DNA of 64,000 nt from Nymphaea colorata (lineage: Eukaryota > Streptophyta > Magnoliopsida > Nymphaeales > Nymphaeaceae), in the NCBI RefSeq assembly GCF_008831285.2, contig NW_022204507.1, forward strand, positions 124,001-188,000, written 5' to 3'. Below the pieces are notes generated by a model, which saw nothing but the letters and a program-made list of their open reading frames with translations, was not told where the DNA came from and ran no database searches. The first letter of the stretch is position 1, and each line of letters begins with the position of its first letter. Positions 34,618 to 46,071 of the stretch are shown in pieces. The translations under genes and the position numbers were made by a program.

Positions 34618-36230
34618 TCAATGTCGTAATGGCTGGTTGAGGGCATTCCTTCGGTCCACTGGTTGTGTAATGCCCTCCTCGGTTGGTATGCAGTGCTGGC
34701 CGTGGCTAGCGTGGGCACTCATAGTGATATTACACTCCTTTGCCCAAGCTATATATCTAGTTATCGAGGTCGAATTGGAGCTGTCCTCCTCGGCGTGTGG
34801 CCAAAGTTTCCCCTTGGTCTCATTCTCCATCAGCAGAGCACCTATAGGGGAGCTCCCTGTTTGCTACTGATCAGCCAAGAAAGCTGCACAGACAAGGGAT
34901 TGTCTAGATTGCCAAACCTCACCTTGCTGCTCCCTATCATGGCTTTCCCCCGCACCCCTCCCCCATGCATTTTGGCTGTAGAAGGCGGAACCACGTTGGT
35001 GTAGCTTCATGCTGCCCCCCAATATTTGACTAGGCCAGACCTTTGTTGCCGAAAGACCCCCAATGGTCAGTTGCTGCACCACGTTGGTCGTGGCAGACAG
35101 CTTGGTCCTGGTTGGTTGGGCTCTCCCAGCTCGAGTACCAGGAAGACCAGAATTCCTCCTTGTCGCCAGTCGTGCGGTGCCGTCCTATTGGTGTCTGTGT
35201 TGTGTCCCGCTCTTTTGTGCACCAGTAGTCGTAGCTGACCTCTGACTTCACGTCCTGGGCCGAGCACTGCCAATCCTCAGTAGCACAGTGCCAACCTTCA
35301 TGTCGGGCAGAGCTCCTATGCCTGTCATTGGAAACACAAGCCAAGTGGTGCTGGTCGACTTCAGCCTACTGGCCCCACTCCTAGTGCATATTGGGGCGCA
35401 TCTTATCCCCCTTGCGATGGTCATTTTCTGTGCCCTAGCCTTCTTCGCCCTAGTCTGTAGAGTTAGTGTGGCTGCGGCCTTCGTTCAGCCCGAGTTCTCC
35501 TATCTTGTGGGTTGACCCAGACCTGTGGTTTGCTAGAGGATAGGCCGAGCCTTTCTCATGGGGACAGTAACGAATGTTTCTGTAGCTAACACTATCACTC
35601 TATCTATAGCATCCTCTATTTATTTCAGGTTCCTCCTAGGTCCGAGAGCTTTCTAGTTGTTCATACTCATAAGCATACGGCTGAGGGTGACTGCGGCCTT
35701 CCCCGGGTTGGCCATAGCCATTGTAGGACTCAGCCGTGGGGTGATCCTGTTTGGTACTCAATTCCTGGTCAGCACTGGATCTACCTTCAATGAGAGCGTT
35801 TAAATCATCTCGCCAACCATAGAAACCATACGCCAAATGGCATAGCTTTTCTTCAGTGTACTGAAACTGGCCTGTCATCCACCCCTCCCTCTTACTCTGT
35901 GTAGGGTCTCCATACGAGCTTGCGGTAGTCGGTAGCTTCACTCTTCTTGCGGCTGGTACTCCAAGGAGCTCAACTCCTGCGGTTCCTCGTGCTCCCAAGG
36001 GTCAGGTTGATCATCCCAGCTTGGATTGACCACCCTTTTCCATTGGATCAGCAACACCTTATTTTCGTCCAGCTCCTTTCTACAACTGCTCGTTATTTTT
36101 TTTTTTGGCTATGGCCGACACACCGGTTTACTCTGTTTGCTGCACCAGTTAGTTGCATCCATCAGGAAAATGCAGAAATTTTCAGATCGTAGCGATAGAA
36201 GAAACCGCCATGCCAGTTTTCTTCAATAGT
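34618..36230 (-). pseudogene. gag and leader remnant, minus strand, unit A
   Basis: Runs from near the primer site (36359-36371) toward lower coordinates. Open pieces include 35636-35998 (QFQYTEEKLCHLAYGFYGW, QPYAYEYEQLESSRT) and 34864-35082. Frames are broken throughout. The 3' end (EEGITQPVDRRNALNQP at 34618-34680) matches the plus-strand knuckle region. Relative to unit B about 328 bases are missing at 34716/34717, which removes the central gag part. I call it Gag because of its position after a primer site and its continuity with the knuckle region; no domain signature is clear. Confidence 0.5.
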
Positions 36231-36358
36231 TACGAGACCATATGAGAAATCTCAGGCCAAACTGAGGTCCGTAACCCCTGACAATACTGAGATCGCTTCC
36301 CCTAACTGTACCTAAACAAATGGGCACTGAACCGTAGTAGCCGGATGTATTCCGAGGT

Positions 36359-36371
36359 GGCTCTGATACCA
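36359..36371 (-). other. Primer binding site of the minus-strand LTR element, unit A
   Basis: On the minus strand TGGTATCAGAGCC, complementary to initiator tRNA-Met, lies four bases beyond the LTR end (GGGTCGCAGCA). It is repeated at 49126-49138. Confidence 0.85.
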
Positions 36372-36375
36372 CCAC

Positions 36376-39356
36376 TGCTGCGACCCACATGCCAAGGTGC
36401 TGTGAGGCTTGCCGAGTGGATGCTACCGCTCTGGATCACATTCCAAAGATGGCTACCAAAATCCTATTAACACTCTTACAATGGAGGTTAATTTCCTGTT
36501 ATAGAGCAACACCCAGCTAGACAGAACCCTAGCTTTACAACATCACCTGGCATTATAGATTTCTCCCTTGCCCAACCTCACACGACAATAATAGTTCACA
36601 TGACAATAATAGTTCATTACAACAAGCGCGCCCCTCAGCTTCCTGTTGCGATTGTTACAGCCGTAGAAGAGAGTCGACTTCCAAGGGCTGGATCTTCCTC
36701 CACAGAACTCAGAAATGGTCGTGCCCTGGCTTGTTAGATTCATGGAGGCATCAAGTACAACAAGAAACCAGAGAGAGAGTGAAGCCAAGGATGGCGTGAG
36801 CAGCAATGGTCACAGAATAGGGACTATTTTGTGGCTGTCGCAGGTTCTGCGTCAGGGGCCTGTTGAAGGACATGGACAACTTTGCCATTCTACAGATTCA
36901 CGCTCGTCGCTCCGATTGGCTTGCTCTATGGCTCGCTGGAATTGCGCGGATCCTCTTTCGATTACCCAATGTTGGGATCCAAAGATATGGCTAATTGAAT
37001 AGTGCTCTATTCTGCTATTGCGGGAACAACAGTCTTAGAAACATGCAGTCGTAAAACCTGTTGTTTCGACCGATTCCAGCCACTTCTCCAGTCGAGCTCT
37101 GGTGCGATGGAAGCACAAACTCCCAGACTATGCTACACATCTGATTTTACAACAAGAGGACATTGGTGGAGACAACGCCAAATTTTTGAAATTAACTGTC
37201 GGAAGTCTGGTCACCCTAACTATCTCAAGAAGCTTCAGCATTCTGCCAAAAGATAGGGTTAGCTTCACCTCTATAGATTTTGGATTTGTGCTCGCATTTC
37301 CTCGTGCTATGGCCCTATGAATAGAGATACATTCTGTCACAACAGGGTATGCAATCTCAAAAACAGGGGATCGAAAAAGCTTTGATGCTGGCTGGCTTTG
37401 ACATTAGTTCTAGTTGTGCACTGGTGCATTGGAAGTGGGACTCCCAGGCAATGCTGCACATTCCATTTCCCGACGAAAGGGGGTATATGCAATCAACGCC
37501 GATCTTTCAAAGTTGGAAGCAGTAATTGTTGGGCTGTTCCACACGCAGGATTGAGTTGCATCCAAGGCTGCCAATAGGCAAGCAGAAATCACCGGATTCT
37601 GGCCAACTCTGATGTCAGATCAGGTCGAGCATCGGTGCATTGGAAAGAGGACTCCAAGATGATGCTTCTTGTGCAATCTCAAGGTGAGGGAATGATCGAG
37701 GAGATAACTCTAAATTTTTTAATGTGTGAGATGGTGGTTGCTCGGCCTGCTCCTTATGCTGAAGAAGAAATCACAGCTAGGGGAAGCGACCGGGAATCTA
37801 GATATTCCAGCCAGCTCCAGTGATGGTTCCGGTCGACCTTGGGCTCATTGGAACCATAGCATGCTGAGGATTAGGGTAAAGCACTGGGAGAACAAAAGAC
37901 GCCTGGACCTGTCATCGACGAGCCGCCAAACAACACTTCCTACTGTTAAAGAGGCCTGTCACTGTGAGGGGTCGACAGGGTGGAGTCCTCGTTGCGTCAG
38001 GCGGTGATTAACACTGTTGGCAGGGTCTCAGATCCATAGAGAAACCTAGATGGGAAGAATCGCGAGAAATGCAGTTCCTTTCCTCCGCTATTATGCGGTT
38101 TACTATCTGCTGCTGGAACAACAAGTCGAGGCTTATGGTCGAGGTGGTGTTTATCACCCCCGACAAACTCGTCGTGCCACCGCTAAGCTTACCCGAAGGG
38201 ATGCGTGGGTGTTCAGAGTTTCTGGGGTCATCGGGAACAACCACGCTGCTAGAAATCAAAGAAAATATTGCTGTCAGATTACACGACCGATGTGCTACAT
38301 TGAATGGGAAACACATCGAAATTTGAGAGCGTTGGGGTAGAAAGAAAACTAACACTTCATTGAGCTACAGATCGAGATCGTGGGTGATTTGGGCACCGGC
38401 GATCCCTTCTGTTGTTACAGAAATCCGAAGGAATTCAAGATGATCAAAAGTTGCCTGAAAACCCAACAAGAAGAGGGTTTTGTAGAGGAGAGGACTGCCT
38501 GCGTTCTGCTGACCAAAAAAAGCTACCGTCTGACCAAACGATGTCGCCTGGCCGCCAGTTGTCCATGCCCTCATGTCGGGAACCCACACCGCTACCATAT
38601 GTCATCCTCCTCCTCACGCTGGAAGCTGAACGGTTGAACCGGTTTGATCCACCGTTTAATCACTTGACTCGACATCTCAACCCAGGTTACATACAAAAAT
38701 CGGGTGATACAGATTATAAGTCGGGTCCAGGACTAAGCCTGGCCCTTTACATCGATCCAACTCAAAAAGGAAGTGTGGGTCTGAGCTTTGGATTTATAGA
38801 CTACCCAAACCCGGCCCGAGGTATATGTTCCAGACCCGTGGCTATGAGGCTTGTGTTGCCCAGTGTCCCATTGCCGTATCCCGAGCTCCATGCCGTGTCC
38901 TGCCATACACAAGGACATGTCCCGCTTGGAGACGTGTTGGCTATGTTATGCAACTGTGTCCTCATGTTTTGGTTGTGTCCTGCATCACAGGAGGAATGTG
39001 TCTCACGCAGAAATCGTGTTGAACAAGCTTCACTCAACCCATTAACCAAACAAGGTTGGGTTCACCTTGGTTGCACCTGATGGAGTGCTAGGTCGACTTT
39101 GGTTGTCGTTGGCCGAAGTTGTAGGTTGCTCAAGGCCTATAGCTCACCCGTAGCTGGATTCTTGCATGAAACGGACACCTGGCCTGATGTTGGCCCATTG
39201 TTAACCTCCCTAGCAACCGAGAGACCCTTTGGGAAATGAAGCAAGTGGCTGCCCTTTCCTGGCCCGGCAGTGATGAGTCTCGCAGCCATGCCTCTGTATG
39301 CCCGCACTGTCGTCGTTGTCGGGCCATCATGGTCGGCCGACAGTAGGGTCAAATCA
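36376..39356 (-). repeat. ~3-kb LTR, minus strand, unit A
   Basis: The LTR runs from TGATTTGACCC (39356, after a purine tract) to GGGTCGCAGCA (36376, before the primer site), about 2.98 kb. The end sequences are near-mirror images, as expected for LTR termini. It has an internal degenerate repeat in which 'ggtgc-attggaa' recurs near 37100, 37420, 37640 and 37840. Because a purine tract precedes it and a primer site follows it, this single LTR sits between the 3' end of one element body and the 5' start of another. Confidence 0.7.
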
Positions 39357-40287
39357 GATCCACCCCTCTTAAAATGGAGCCTGCCCTCAGGGTCCTTGGA
39401 GTCTCGCCAGTCACCATGATGGCGAGCACTCCCTAAGTGGAGCTTCCTCCCACCAGGGTCCCAGAGAACATGTCTCTGCTTCTCAGCAATGGCAGGGTTG
39501 TTTTTGATAGAACTGCCCCAGCTGTAATGATGCTGCCTCACCCTATGCTGCCAAGGATGTAAGCTCTTTGGTTCAGTTTGGAACAGCCCTATTTGAACCA
39601 AGCGAACATTGTCCTTACCAATGAAGTTCTCCCATGGTAGCTCTTCGATAGGAAGAAGACTGCACCATGGCACGCTTCTGCCTTGAGCTTCTTGTAACTT
39701 GTGCCCCATGTTGGTCATCCGAAACCTGCCCCTATCGGTGGAGTCCTCGCATAACCTAAGGCCAATGGAGGGACAACGGCTTTGTCTTCCTGCTCAAGGA
39801 TAAAGGACTGATTATGCCTGAGGTTCCACCACCATATGTTGTGAGTGGGAACAGTCCAGTCACCCCTCCTAGGCTGCTGCAACACATTTCTGGAAGAAGC
39901 TACGCTAAGTGGTATGTGTGTTGGTGGTTGGTGATGCCTCCTTTGATGTCCTCCAAGGAACCTCGTTGACTGCGGTGGTTGCAGGTGCCCAGGCATAAGC
40001 TGTCCTCCTTGGTTGACGATTTTCTTCCTCTCGGCCTGAGATGACATTGCTCATTTAGCTGTGGGCTGGTCACTTCCCTTAGCCTGTACACCGGTTCCTT
40101 TCCTCCAGTTTTTCTTCTGTTGGAGGCTGCTACTTCTTGGTCAGAATCAGCCATTACTAAGCTCACGACGTTCTCAGCTTGGCTGCAGGGCTGTAAGGCA
40201 TAGATGGCCATGTCCTCGTCTTCCTCCTTAAGGATTTTCTTAGTTCTATCAAGGAGGTGCGCGTAATCTCTGTCGAGGAGTCCCAGC
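39357..40287 (-). pseudogene. 3' internal region of the LTR element, minus strand, unit A
   Basis: Frames at 39900-40211, 39715-40047 and 39137-39718 overlap and drift, so the original reading frame is broken. The last part reads toward the purine tract (LHFKRGG overlaps it at about 39357-39377). No reverse transcriptase or integrase block is visible. The peptide MADSDQEVAASNRRK and a His/Gln-rich region are conserved in unit B, but not more than the DNA itself. Confidence 0.45.
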
Positions 40288-40656
40288 CAATGTTGTAAAA
40301 GGCTTAGCGTATCGCGTATCGGTCGGGTCGACCTATATGCTGTATTGTAATGTATCGTAAATGTAGTGTAGTGTATTGTATATTTAATTTTCTAATTTTT
40401 AAAAAACATTAAAATTAAAAAAATATAAAAAAACATTAAAATCAGAAAGATAAGGAAAAAATCAGAAAAAATTAAGAAAAATGTATTGAAAGGAACATTC
40501 ATGTATATGAACAACACATTCCAAAATAAGAAATCAGAGATTCAAAATAACATAATAAGCATCATTCTTATCCTCTTAGCATGCCGAAGAGAATTAGATT
40601 ACATCACAATTCATATGTTCGAAACATGTAGTTACACCTACGATTGGCTTGTTCTA
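40288..40656. mobile_element. hAT-like terminus and AT-rich tail, unit A
   Basis: It begins CAATGTTGTAAAAGG, the same terminal word as the hAT-type element at 23746-24701. 'cttagcgtatcgcgtatcgg' and AT-rich sequence follow. No matching opposite end was found, so it is a truncated element or one cut by the duplication. The counterpart is at 53045-53413. Confidence 0.5.
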
Positions 40657-40919
40657 TAATATATATATGTATTATATTCCACAAATATGCATATACCATT
40701 ATATTATAGTATAATATAGTACATATGTACATACATATATAGTTTCAAATGTTATACATATTATGCATATACATACATATATATGTAATATGTTTATATA
40801 TATATATATATATATGTTTATATATATATGTGTGTATATATATATATGATGTAATACATTAATATGATTACACTTGTATATATCCATAGTATGTAACTAT
40901 GTTATACATTTGCGTCTAT
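40657..40919. repeat. TA-rich microsatellite block, unit B left
   Basis: Counterpart of 30183-30460, with shorter TA runs. Confidence 0.9.
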
Positions 40920-41259
40920 GTCACATGGGTGCGGGTGTAGCTAGAGCATATATATATATATACGTTATTTGTTATATATGTAATTTTATTTTTGTATATT
41001 TTTAAATTTTTTATCAAGCTTACCTTAATCTCATCAAAATTCAAAGTTTTATTAAATAGAGTAAAGGGGGGGGAGAGACAGAGAGGAAGGAAAAAAAGAA
41101 GAGGAAAAGATAGGAGAAGAAAAAAAGAAAAAAAAACAAGAGAAAAGAATAACAGAAGCCGTTAGGAGCATCCCATTAGGTTTGATCGAGTCGAGTGACG
41201 TGCCAGGCTGCACCCGCATCGGTGCGGGTGCGCCACCATAGTTTGTGCACCCACGTGAC
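40920..41259. mobile_element. Small TIR element, unit B (longer form)
   Basis: GTCACATGGGTGC (40920-40932) and GCACCCACGTGAC (41247-41259) enclose about 340 bp. The inner 40938-41085 (TA run, 'ggggggggagagacagagag') is missing from unit A. Confidence 0.6.
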
Positions 41260-41343
41260 TTACTTTATAACATATTATATTACATATGCAGCACATAATT
41301 TATTATATATGTATATATATGTTGTGTAACATATATAATACAC

Positions 41344-41385
<42 letters not shown>

Positions 41386-41735
41386 GTATATGTATATATA
41401 TATAATACATTTATGTATATATTACATATATGTAATATATTGTGTATATAATGTGTACATATAGTTTAATGTATATAATATTGTAGTACATGGCATAAAT
41501 ATGTATATGTATATATAACTATTATAGTTTTATATATGTATATTACATAAATATTATATATAATTATATATAATGTATATATGACATCATAAATGTAGTA
41601 TATTACTATATAATGTATACGTAAATGTATAATATATATAATACATAAAATATATGACGTATATGAAATATGTATATTTATAATGTCCGTATACATTAAC
41701 ATATAACATGTAGGCAACTATGTGATTTATACGTA
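41260..41735. repeat. (CA)n/(TA)n microsatellite block, unit B
   Basis: Counterpart of 30656-31130, with a longer CA run (about 41341-41373). Confidence 0.9.
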
Positions 41736-42505
41736 TTACATATGACATAGACTAAGTATTCATGCAGAACAAACATAAATGCTAAACATGATAAGATTGG
41801 TAACTGAGCATTCTTAGTGTCCCTCAGGGCCAGCGCACTCACAGTGACAACACCTGAGTTTGTAAACTGGTCCCAAGCAGAAGTAGCAGAATTACGAACG
41901 GGGCTTGGAAGCACATTGGAAAGCAAAAAGTAAGGTGCTTTTGAAGGGTCTTGAGAGCACTATTTAAAGAAAGAAGACCGCTTCCTTTGTGACCAGAACT
42001 GTGCTTCCCATTCAGGCAACTGATGCAAGCTTCTTTTTTCAGTAAAATCTAGATTCCTAACGTAATCAAACAGTATTTTATAAATCTTTACCCAAGCTTA
42101 AAACTTAATTATGCAAAAAGTTTGGAGTTTGAAACTTGAATGTTTGATCTTTGTTTATAAGTTATATTTTTTGCTGGCTAGTTGTTTCTTAATTTGCTAC
42201 TTTGGCTCTCATTTGCTTCATGATCTACTTTTGGGTCACTTCCAGTTCATTTCTTGGTTCCTACTTCCGAAAATTTGTAGGGGTCTCTCTACTGGCTCCT
42301 GATTCCATACTAACCCTGGTCCCAAGAACAGAGGCAAATGTGAATAAGTGCTTGGTGTTTTAACTAACTGGAAATAATTATGCTTTAGATAACTTACTCC
42401 TTATCATCTTGTTATGATGTTATCTGTTTTTGGGAAACAAGGAAGATTGACAGTGCTAGTCCATGACTAATTTTTGTCTTCTTTTGATAATTGAAAAATG
42501 TTGAT

Positions 42506-42633
42506 ATGGATAACTTTGATGACTTTGGCACCGATTTGTATACAGCACCTGAGACTTCCTACTTGGGCACAGGCTTTGATGAAAACGAGCTAAAATGGAT
42601 AGATAATGAAGAGACAGACAATGCAGCTCAAAG
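42506..42633 (+). CDS. Exon-like segment, unknown gene fragment
   Basis: Opens ATG GAT AAC and reads DNFDDFGTDLYTAPETSY, then GFDENELKWIDNEETDN. It ends in CAAAG|GTTGAT, a plausible splice donor. The codon composition is gene-like compared with the AT-rich surroundings. I do not recognise the family. It could be exon 1 of a captured host gene fragment; no acceptor precedes it, in keeping with a first exon. Confidence 0.35.
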
Positions 42634-43790
42634 GTTGATGATTAATATGTTCATCAATTAGTTTCTCTTTTTGCATTCCTCTAACACATGCTAATTTAGT
42701 GCTTCTATTAGAAATATATGCACATGAATGAGCATTCTATGCTTAAGTTGGTCATAAAGAACTGTTTTTTTTTCTGATGTTATGTTAATTTCTTTTTTTT
42801 CCAAACTAATTACTTATTTACTCTCTAGTCTCTGCTTTCAAATGAAATCATTCTGGGTGTATCTTGCAAGCAGGACATGTTCAGCGATTCATGTAAATTT
42901 AAAGTTCATTTCCTTCTTGTCTGCATTCTCCATTATGTTATTGTTTATTTCCCACATTAACTTACAACAGTCTTGTTCTTACTTGGTTTTTCTCTTCTCC
43001 AACTTGGCTGCCTATTAAGTACATGATGTGCATCCAGCATTCTAGCCATATATTGGTGCTGTTTGTAATGTTAAATTAATTAGTGGTGATCACAATGCCT
43101 CTCCAACAGGATAATACTGTGATTTGTTAGTGAGCTAAGAGCAAGTTGGCTTTGTTTGATTTAAGTGGTTTTTTTATTAATAGCTATTGCTACTATTATT
43201 GCTGTTATCAAATTTATTCAGCAATCTGGCATGATTTTGAGCCGTTCAAGAATGACCCTGGCTGGAATTATACTTTATTTCATGGTACTGAAATCCATGG
43301 ATCCAAATCAACCCTCTTTGAATCAATATAGATCCAATTCAGTAAGGGCACATGTCCTTTTTATTTTTAATTATTTTCAACATTCTGAATTTTAAAATTT
43401 TTCTCTTTTACCTTTTTATCACAAAAATACAATTTTTAACTTTCTCTGATTTGCAAATGATTCCTGTTTGTTTCAGCTAATCGTTTGAATCTTTTGTTGA
43501 CTGATTAGATTTAGGAATAAATTTTAGCATCACTCTTTTTATTGACAACAATTTTTGTTCCTCGTTGACTGTTTCTTAATTCTTCTATCTTCTTTTATGC
43601 TATTTTATTGAACCCTTTTCTTGTGTCCTGCTTCAATATTTTTCGAAGCCTTTTTTAAGGTGCCAGGACTTTAAAGCATGTGAGCTCATTGACATTTCTT
43701 CTGAACGAGTGTGACTTTTGTTGTTTAAATATGTCAAGAGCATTTGATATATTTTTATTGTTGCTATTCTTTTTTCTCTTTTTATGATTA

Positions 43791-43879
43791 GAAAAAATCA
43801 TGTCCTGAAAGACTGTGCTATGGAAAGGAAAGTGTAGTGCAAGCAGATCTGGGTCTTGTGCCAGAAGATGCAAAGCTTG
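43791..43879 (+). CDS. Exon-like segment, unknown gene fragment
   Basis: After an AG at about 43790 one frame reads KKSCPERLCYGK and then ESVVQADLGLVPEDAKLDK, closing with TAA|GTATGA, a donor-like site. The region upstream is T-rich like an intron. It may belong to the same captured gene as 42506-42633; the joining frame was not checked. I do not recognise the protein. Confidence 0.3.
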
Positions 43880-44040
43880 ATAAGTATGATATCAGCTGTA
43901 TATTTATGTTTCTTCTTGTTTATCTAGTCACCTCTAGAGAGTCATTTTTCTGCTATCATCTCTATTATGAAATTTTGGGAATCAAACGCATCAGAGCAGC
44001 AGGTTTGTATTCTGAGTTCTACATGTGCCACTTGGGAGAA

Positions 44041-44288
44041 CTAACACACGCTCAAAGCATGAAGGTGCCAGGACAAAGAAGGAGAACTAGACTCACGCCT
44101 GGCAGGACACTGGCTTGACTTTGGAGCTGGAATGGGAAAAGAGAACCTAGGTTGGTCTCTTCAAGCAAAAAATGCAGTTGATGTTGCCCACGCTGGCCAG
44201 GGCCAGCGACTACATACCAACCGAGGAGGGCATTCCACCACCAGTGGACCCAAGGAATGCCCTCAACCAGTCATTACAACACTTGTCT
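44041..44288 (+). repeat. Inverted repeat arm, plus-strand gag, unit B
   Basis: About 245 bases that pair, inverted, with 47088-47335 at roughly 85 percent. Shared landmarks are 'gcatgaag', 'gagaact', 'actcacgcc', 'ggcaggacact', 'aaatgcagttgatgttgccc', 'gaggagggcatt' and 'ggaatgccctcaaccag'. The arms enclose 2.8 kb. Confidence 0.8.
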
Positions 44289-44400
44289 TGTAAGGAAAGG
44301 TGAGTACATTTCAAGCACGGCCAGTGCTTCACATGTGGAGCCAAATGGGGGTGGCTATACGAGAGTAAGCAGCCGACGACCAGCTAAAAGAAGCCGAACC
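44136..44400 (+). pseudogene. gag zinc-knuckle region, unit B
   Basis: Counterpart of 31697-31945. The knuckle is further decayed: the last cysteine is replaced (GWLYES) and a stop interrupts the frame before it. Upstream it is continuous with gag-like sequence back to 44041. Confidence 0.55.
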
Positions 44401-46041
44401 AGTGGCTCTTCCAGAGCTGCCAAAGGAGAAGGGCAGAGGTGTGATCGTTACCTCTTCTGTCGCACAACAAGCCCTGTTAAAGGCAAACTACAGGCAGCTG
44501 ACACTCTCCATCTCCGTTTTGTGCCTGGCTGTGCGGATAACGCCTGCCAAGGAGACCCCAGCTATTGTGGTGAATGTAAAAGGATATGTCGGCACTGCTG
44601 GAGCACTTTGGCTCGTTCAGGGCTGGTCTGCTCAAGCCATCTTGAGTCAGTAGGGGGCTCGAATGGGGGTCAACATAGGAGGGCCCTTCTGCGCTGCCTA
44701 CAGACATTGGGAAAACAGGGTGCAGGGTCGACAGCTCCATGCAAGCCTATTTATTTTTGTCGGATGGGGACCAGGCCTTGAACTTGACAGCCCTCCGCTA
44801 AAGCGACTCAACAAGGATTCCTTCAACCTCCTTGATTGAATCAGTAGGATCCTTGAGGAGGGTGGTGAAAGGGTGACCGTATACGACTTGGGAACCAATG
44901 GCCCCATCATGAATGCCTTGAGTTTTGAGAGAACCACCTCCAACCAAGGTAAGGAGGCACCCAGTGTGAGGTGAGCAGATGGGCCAAGGCTGCTGAGCTG
45001 GCCAAAGAGGACGACTAGCCCACAATTTAACAAACCACATCAATTTGGGTCAAGTAAGGGGAAGAGAAACAGTTTAGATTTCAGCATATGCAGCCACCAA
45101 ATTCTACTGGATCCACTAGAATGTATCATGCGCTACGAAGGTGTTCAGGGTGGGATCAATCTCCTACACACAGACCCTGAAACGCTGCCCTCCCCCAGAA
45201 GCATGGAGCAGCGGCCTTAGGGGGTGGCTGGTATGTTCCCAGCCACAATCTAGGGTGGCTGCACTTTTGGCAAACTGCCAAAAGAATGTCTACAGGGTGT
45301 CACCTAAGCCATAGGATGCTGTGAAGAAAATCCCACCGCAAAACACTTTCCCTCCATGTGGCGATCTGCCACTAGAAGGCATCACAATGAAGGGCATGCT
45401 CCAATAGGTTCAACATCGATAGGCCAAACCTAGACTGATCTACTCTTGTCCACAAATGCGTAGGGAAGATCAACACCTCCATTCCCAAGGTGAAACAGCA
45501 AAGGGCCATAACAGGCATGTGAGTCGCAAAGGGGACATCAGGGGTCTAACGACTGGGACCAGCAAGGACTGTTGTGACAACAAGGGACTATGTGAGCTGT
45601 GACAAAAATTTGGCTTAGCTAGATTCCCTGCCCTCCACCTGAGCAGCAAGGTACTCTTTTGGTTTCTCAAACCAGCACGCCGAGGAAAATGGCTGCACCA
45701 TCCTTGGGTGTCGTATCAGGTGGCTCAATCCCTCCCAAGACAATCAACTAAAGACGGCCAGCATGGGGCACGAGTTGGAAAAAGACGGAGGCTAGCCAAT
45801 ATTCAGTCCTTCTCCTGCCAAAATTCTGTCAAAAGTGACACAACTGGAGGGAGCAGGTTTGGGGAAGTACGAATGAAGCTGCCCCAGAGGAACAACGTAG
45901 CCGCAGCAAGGGCAAGAATGTAGGAAACCAAAACACTATGGCTACGAAACAGCTCCGTCTTCCTTGGGACCCTGGCAAAGGGCAGCACCACTAGAGGAAT
46001 CGCTCGCCATCATGGTGACAGGCGAGACTCAAGGAGCCTGA
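44401..46041 (+). other. Internal region of the LTR retroelement derivative, unit B
   Basis: Counterpart of 31946-33599. The longest open frame is 44257-44781, but its unit A relative is shorter and there is no domain. No pol domains are recognisable. Confidence 0.5.
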
Positions 46042-46071
46042 GACCAGGCTCCATTTTAAGAGGGGTGCATA

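Larger units (their letters stand above)
30183..40656 (+). repeat. Tandem duplication, unit A (~10.5 kb)
   Basis: This unit is repeated head-to-tail as unit B (40657-53413). Identity is about 95-98 percent in the stretches I compared. Both run from a TA-rich microsatellite block starting near 'tatgtattatattccaca' to a distal end 'gattggcttgttctat'. At 40656 that end joins directly to the microsatellite start of unit B. Unit A lacks three blocks that unit B has, of about 1.84 kb, 0.33 kb and 0.15 kb. The content is microsatellites, a small TIR element, pieces of a large LTR retroelement and a hAT-like terminus. Confidence 0.9.
42294..44135 (+). other. Unit-B-only block with exon-like pieces
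   Basis: About 1.84 kb absent from unit A. Most of it is AT-rich and intron-like. It carries the exon-like segments 42506-42633 and 43791-43879 on the plus strand and then runs at 44041 into gag sequence. It looks like host gene sequence fused to the retroelement, but a transcript is not shown. Confidence 0.5.

Noticed and set aside
38412-39080. 222-residue plus-strand ORF in the ~3-kb LTR
   Set aside because: It is antisense to the LTR, the unit B version is similar only because the DNA is duplicated, and no domain is seen.
33630-39356. Reading the two LTR-like segments as a normal direct LTR pair
   Set aside because: They are in opposite orientation and one is truncated, so they cannot be the two LTRs of one intact element.
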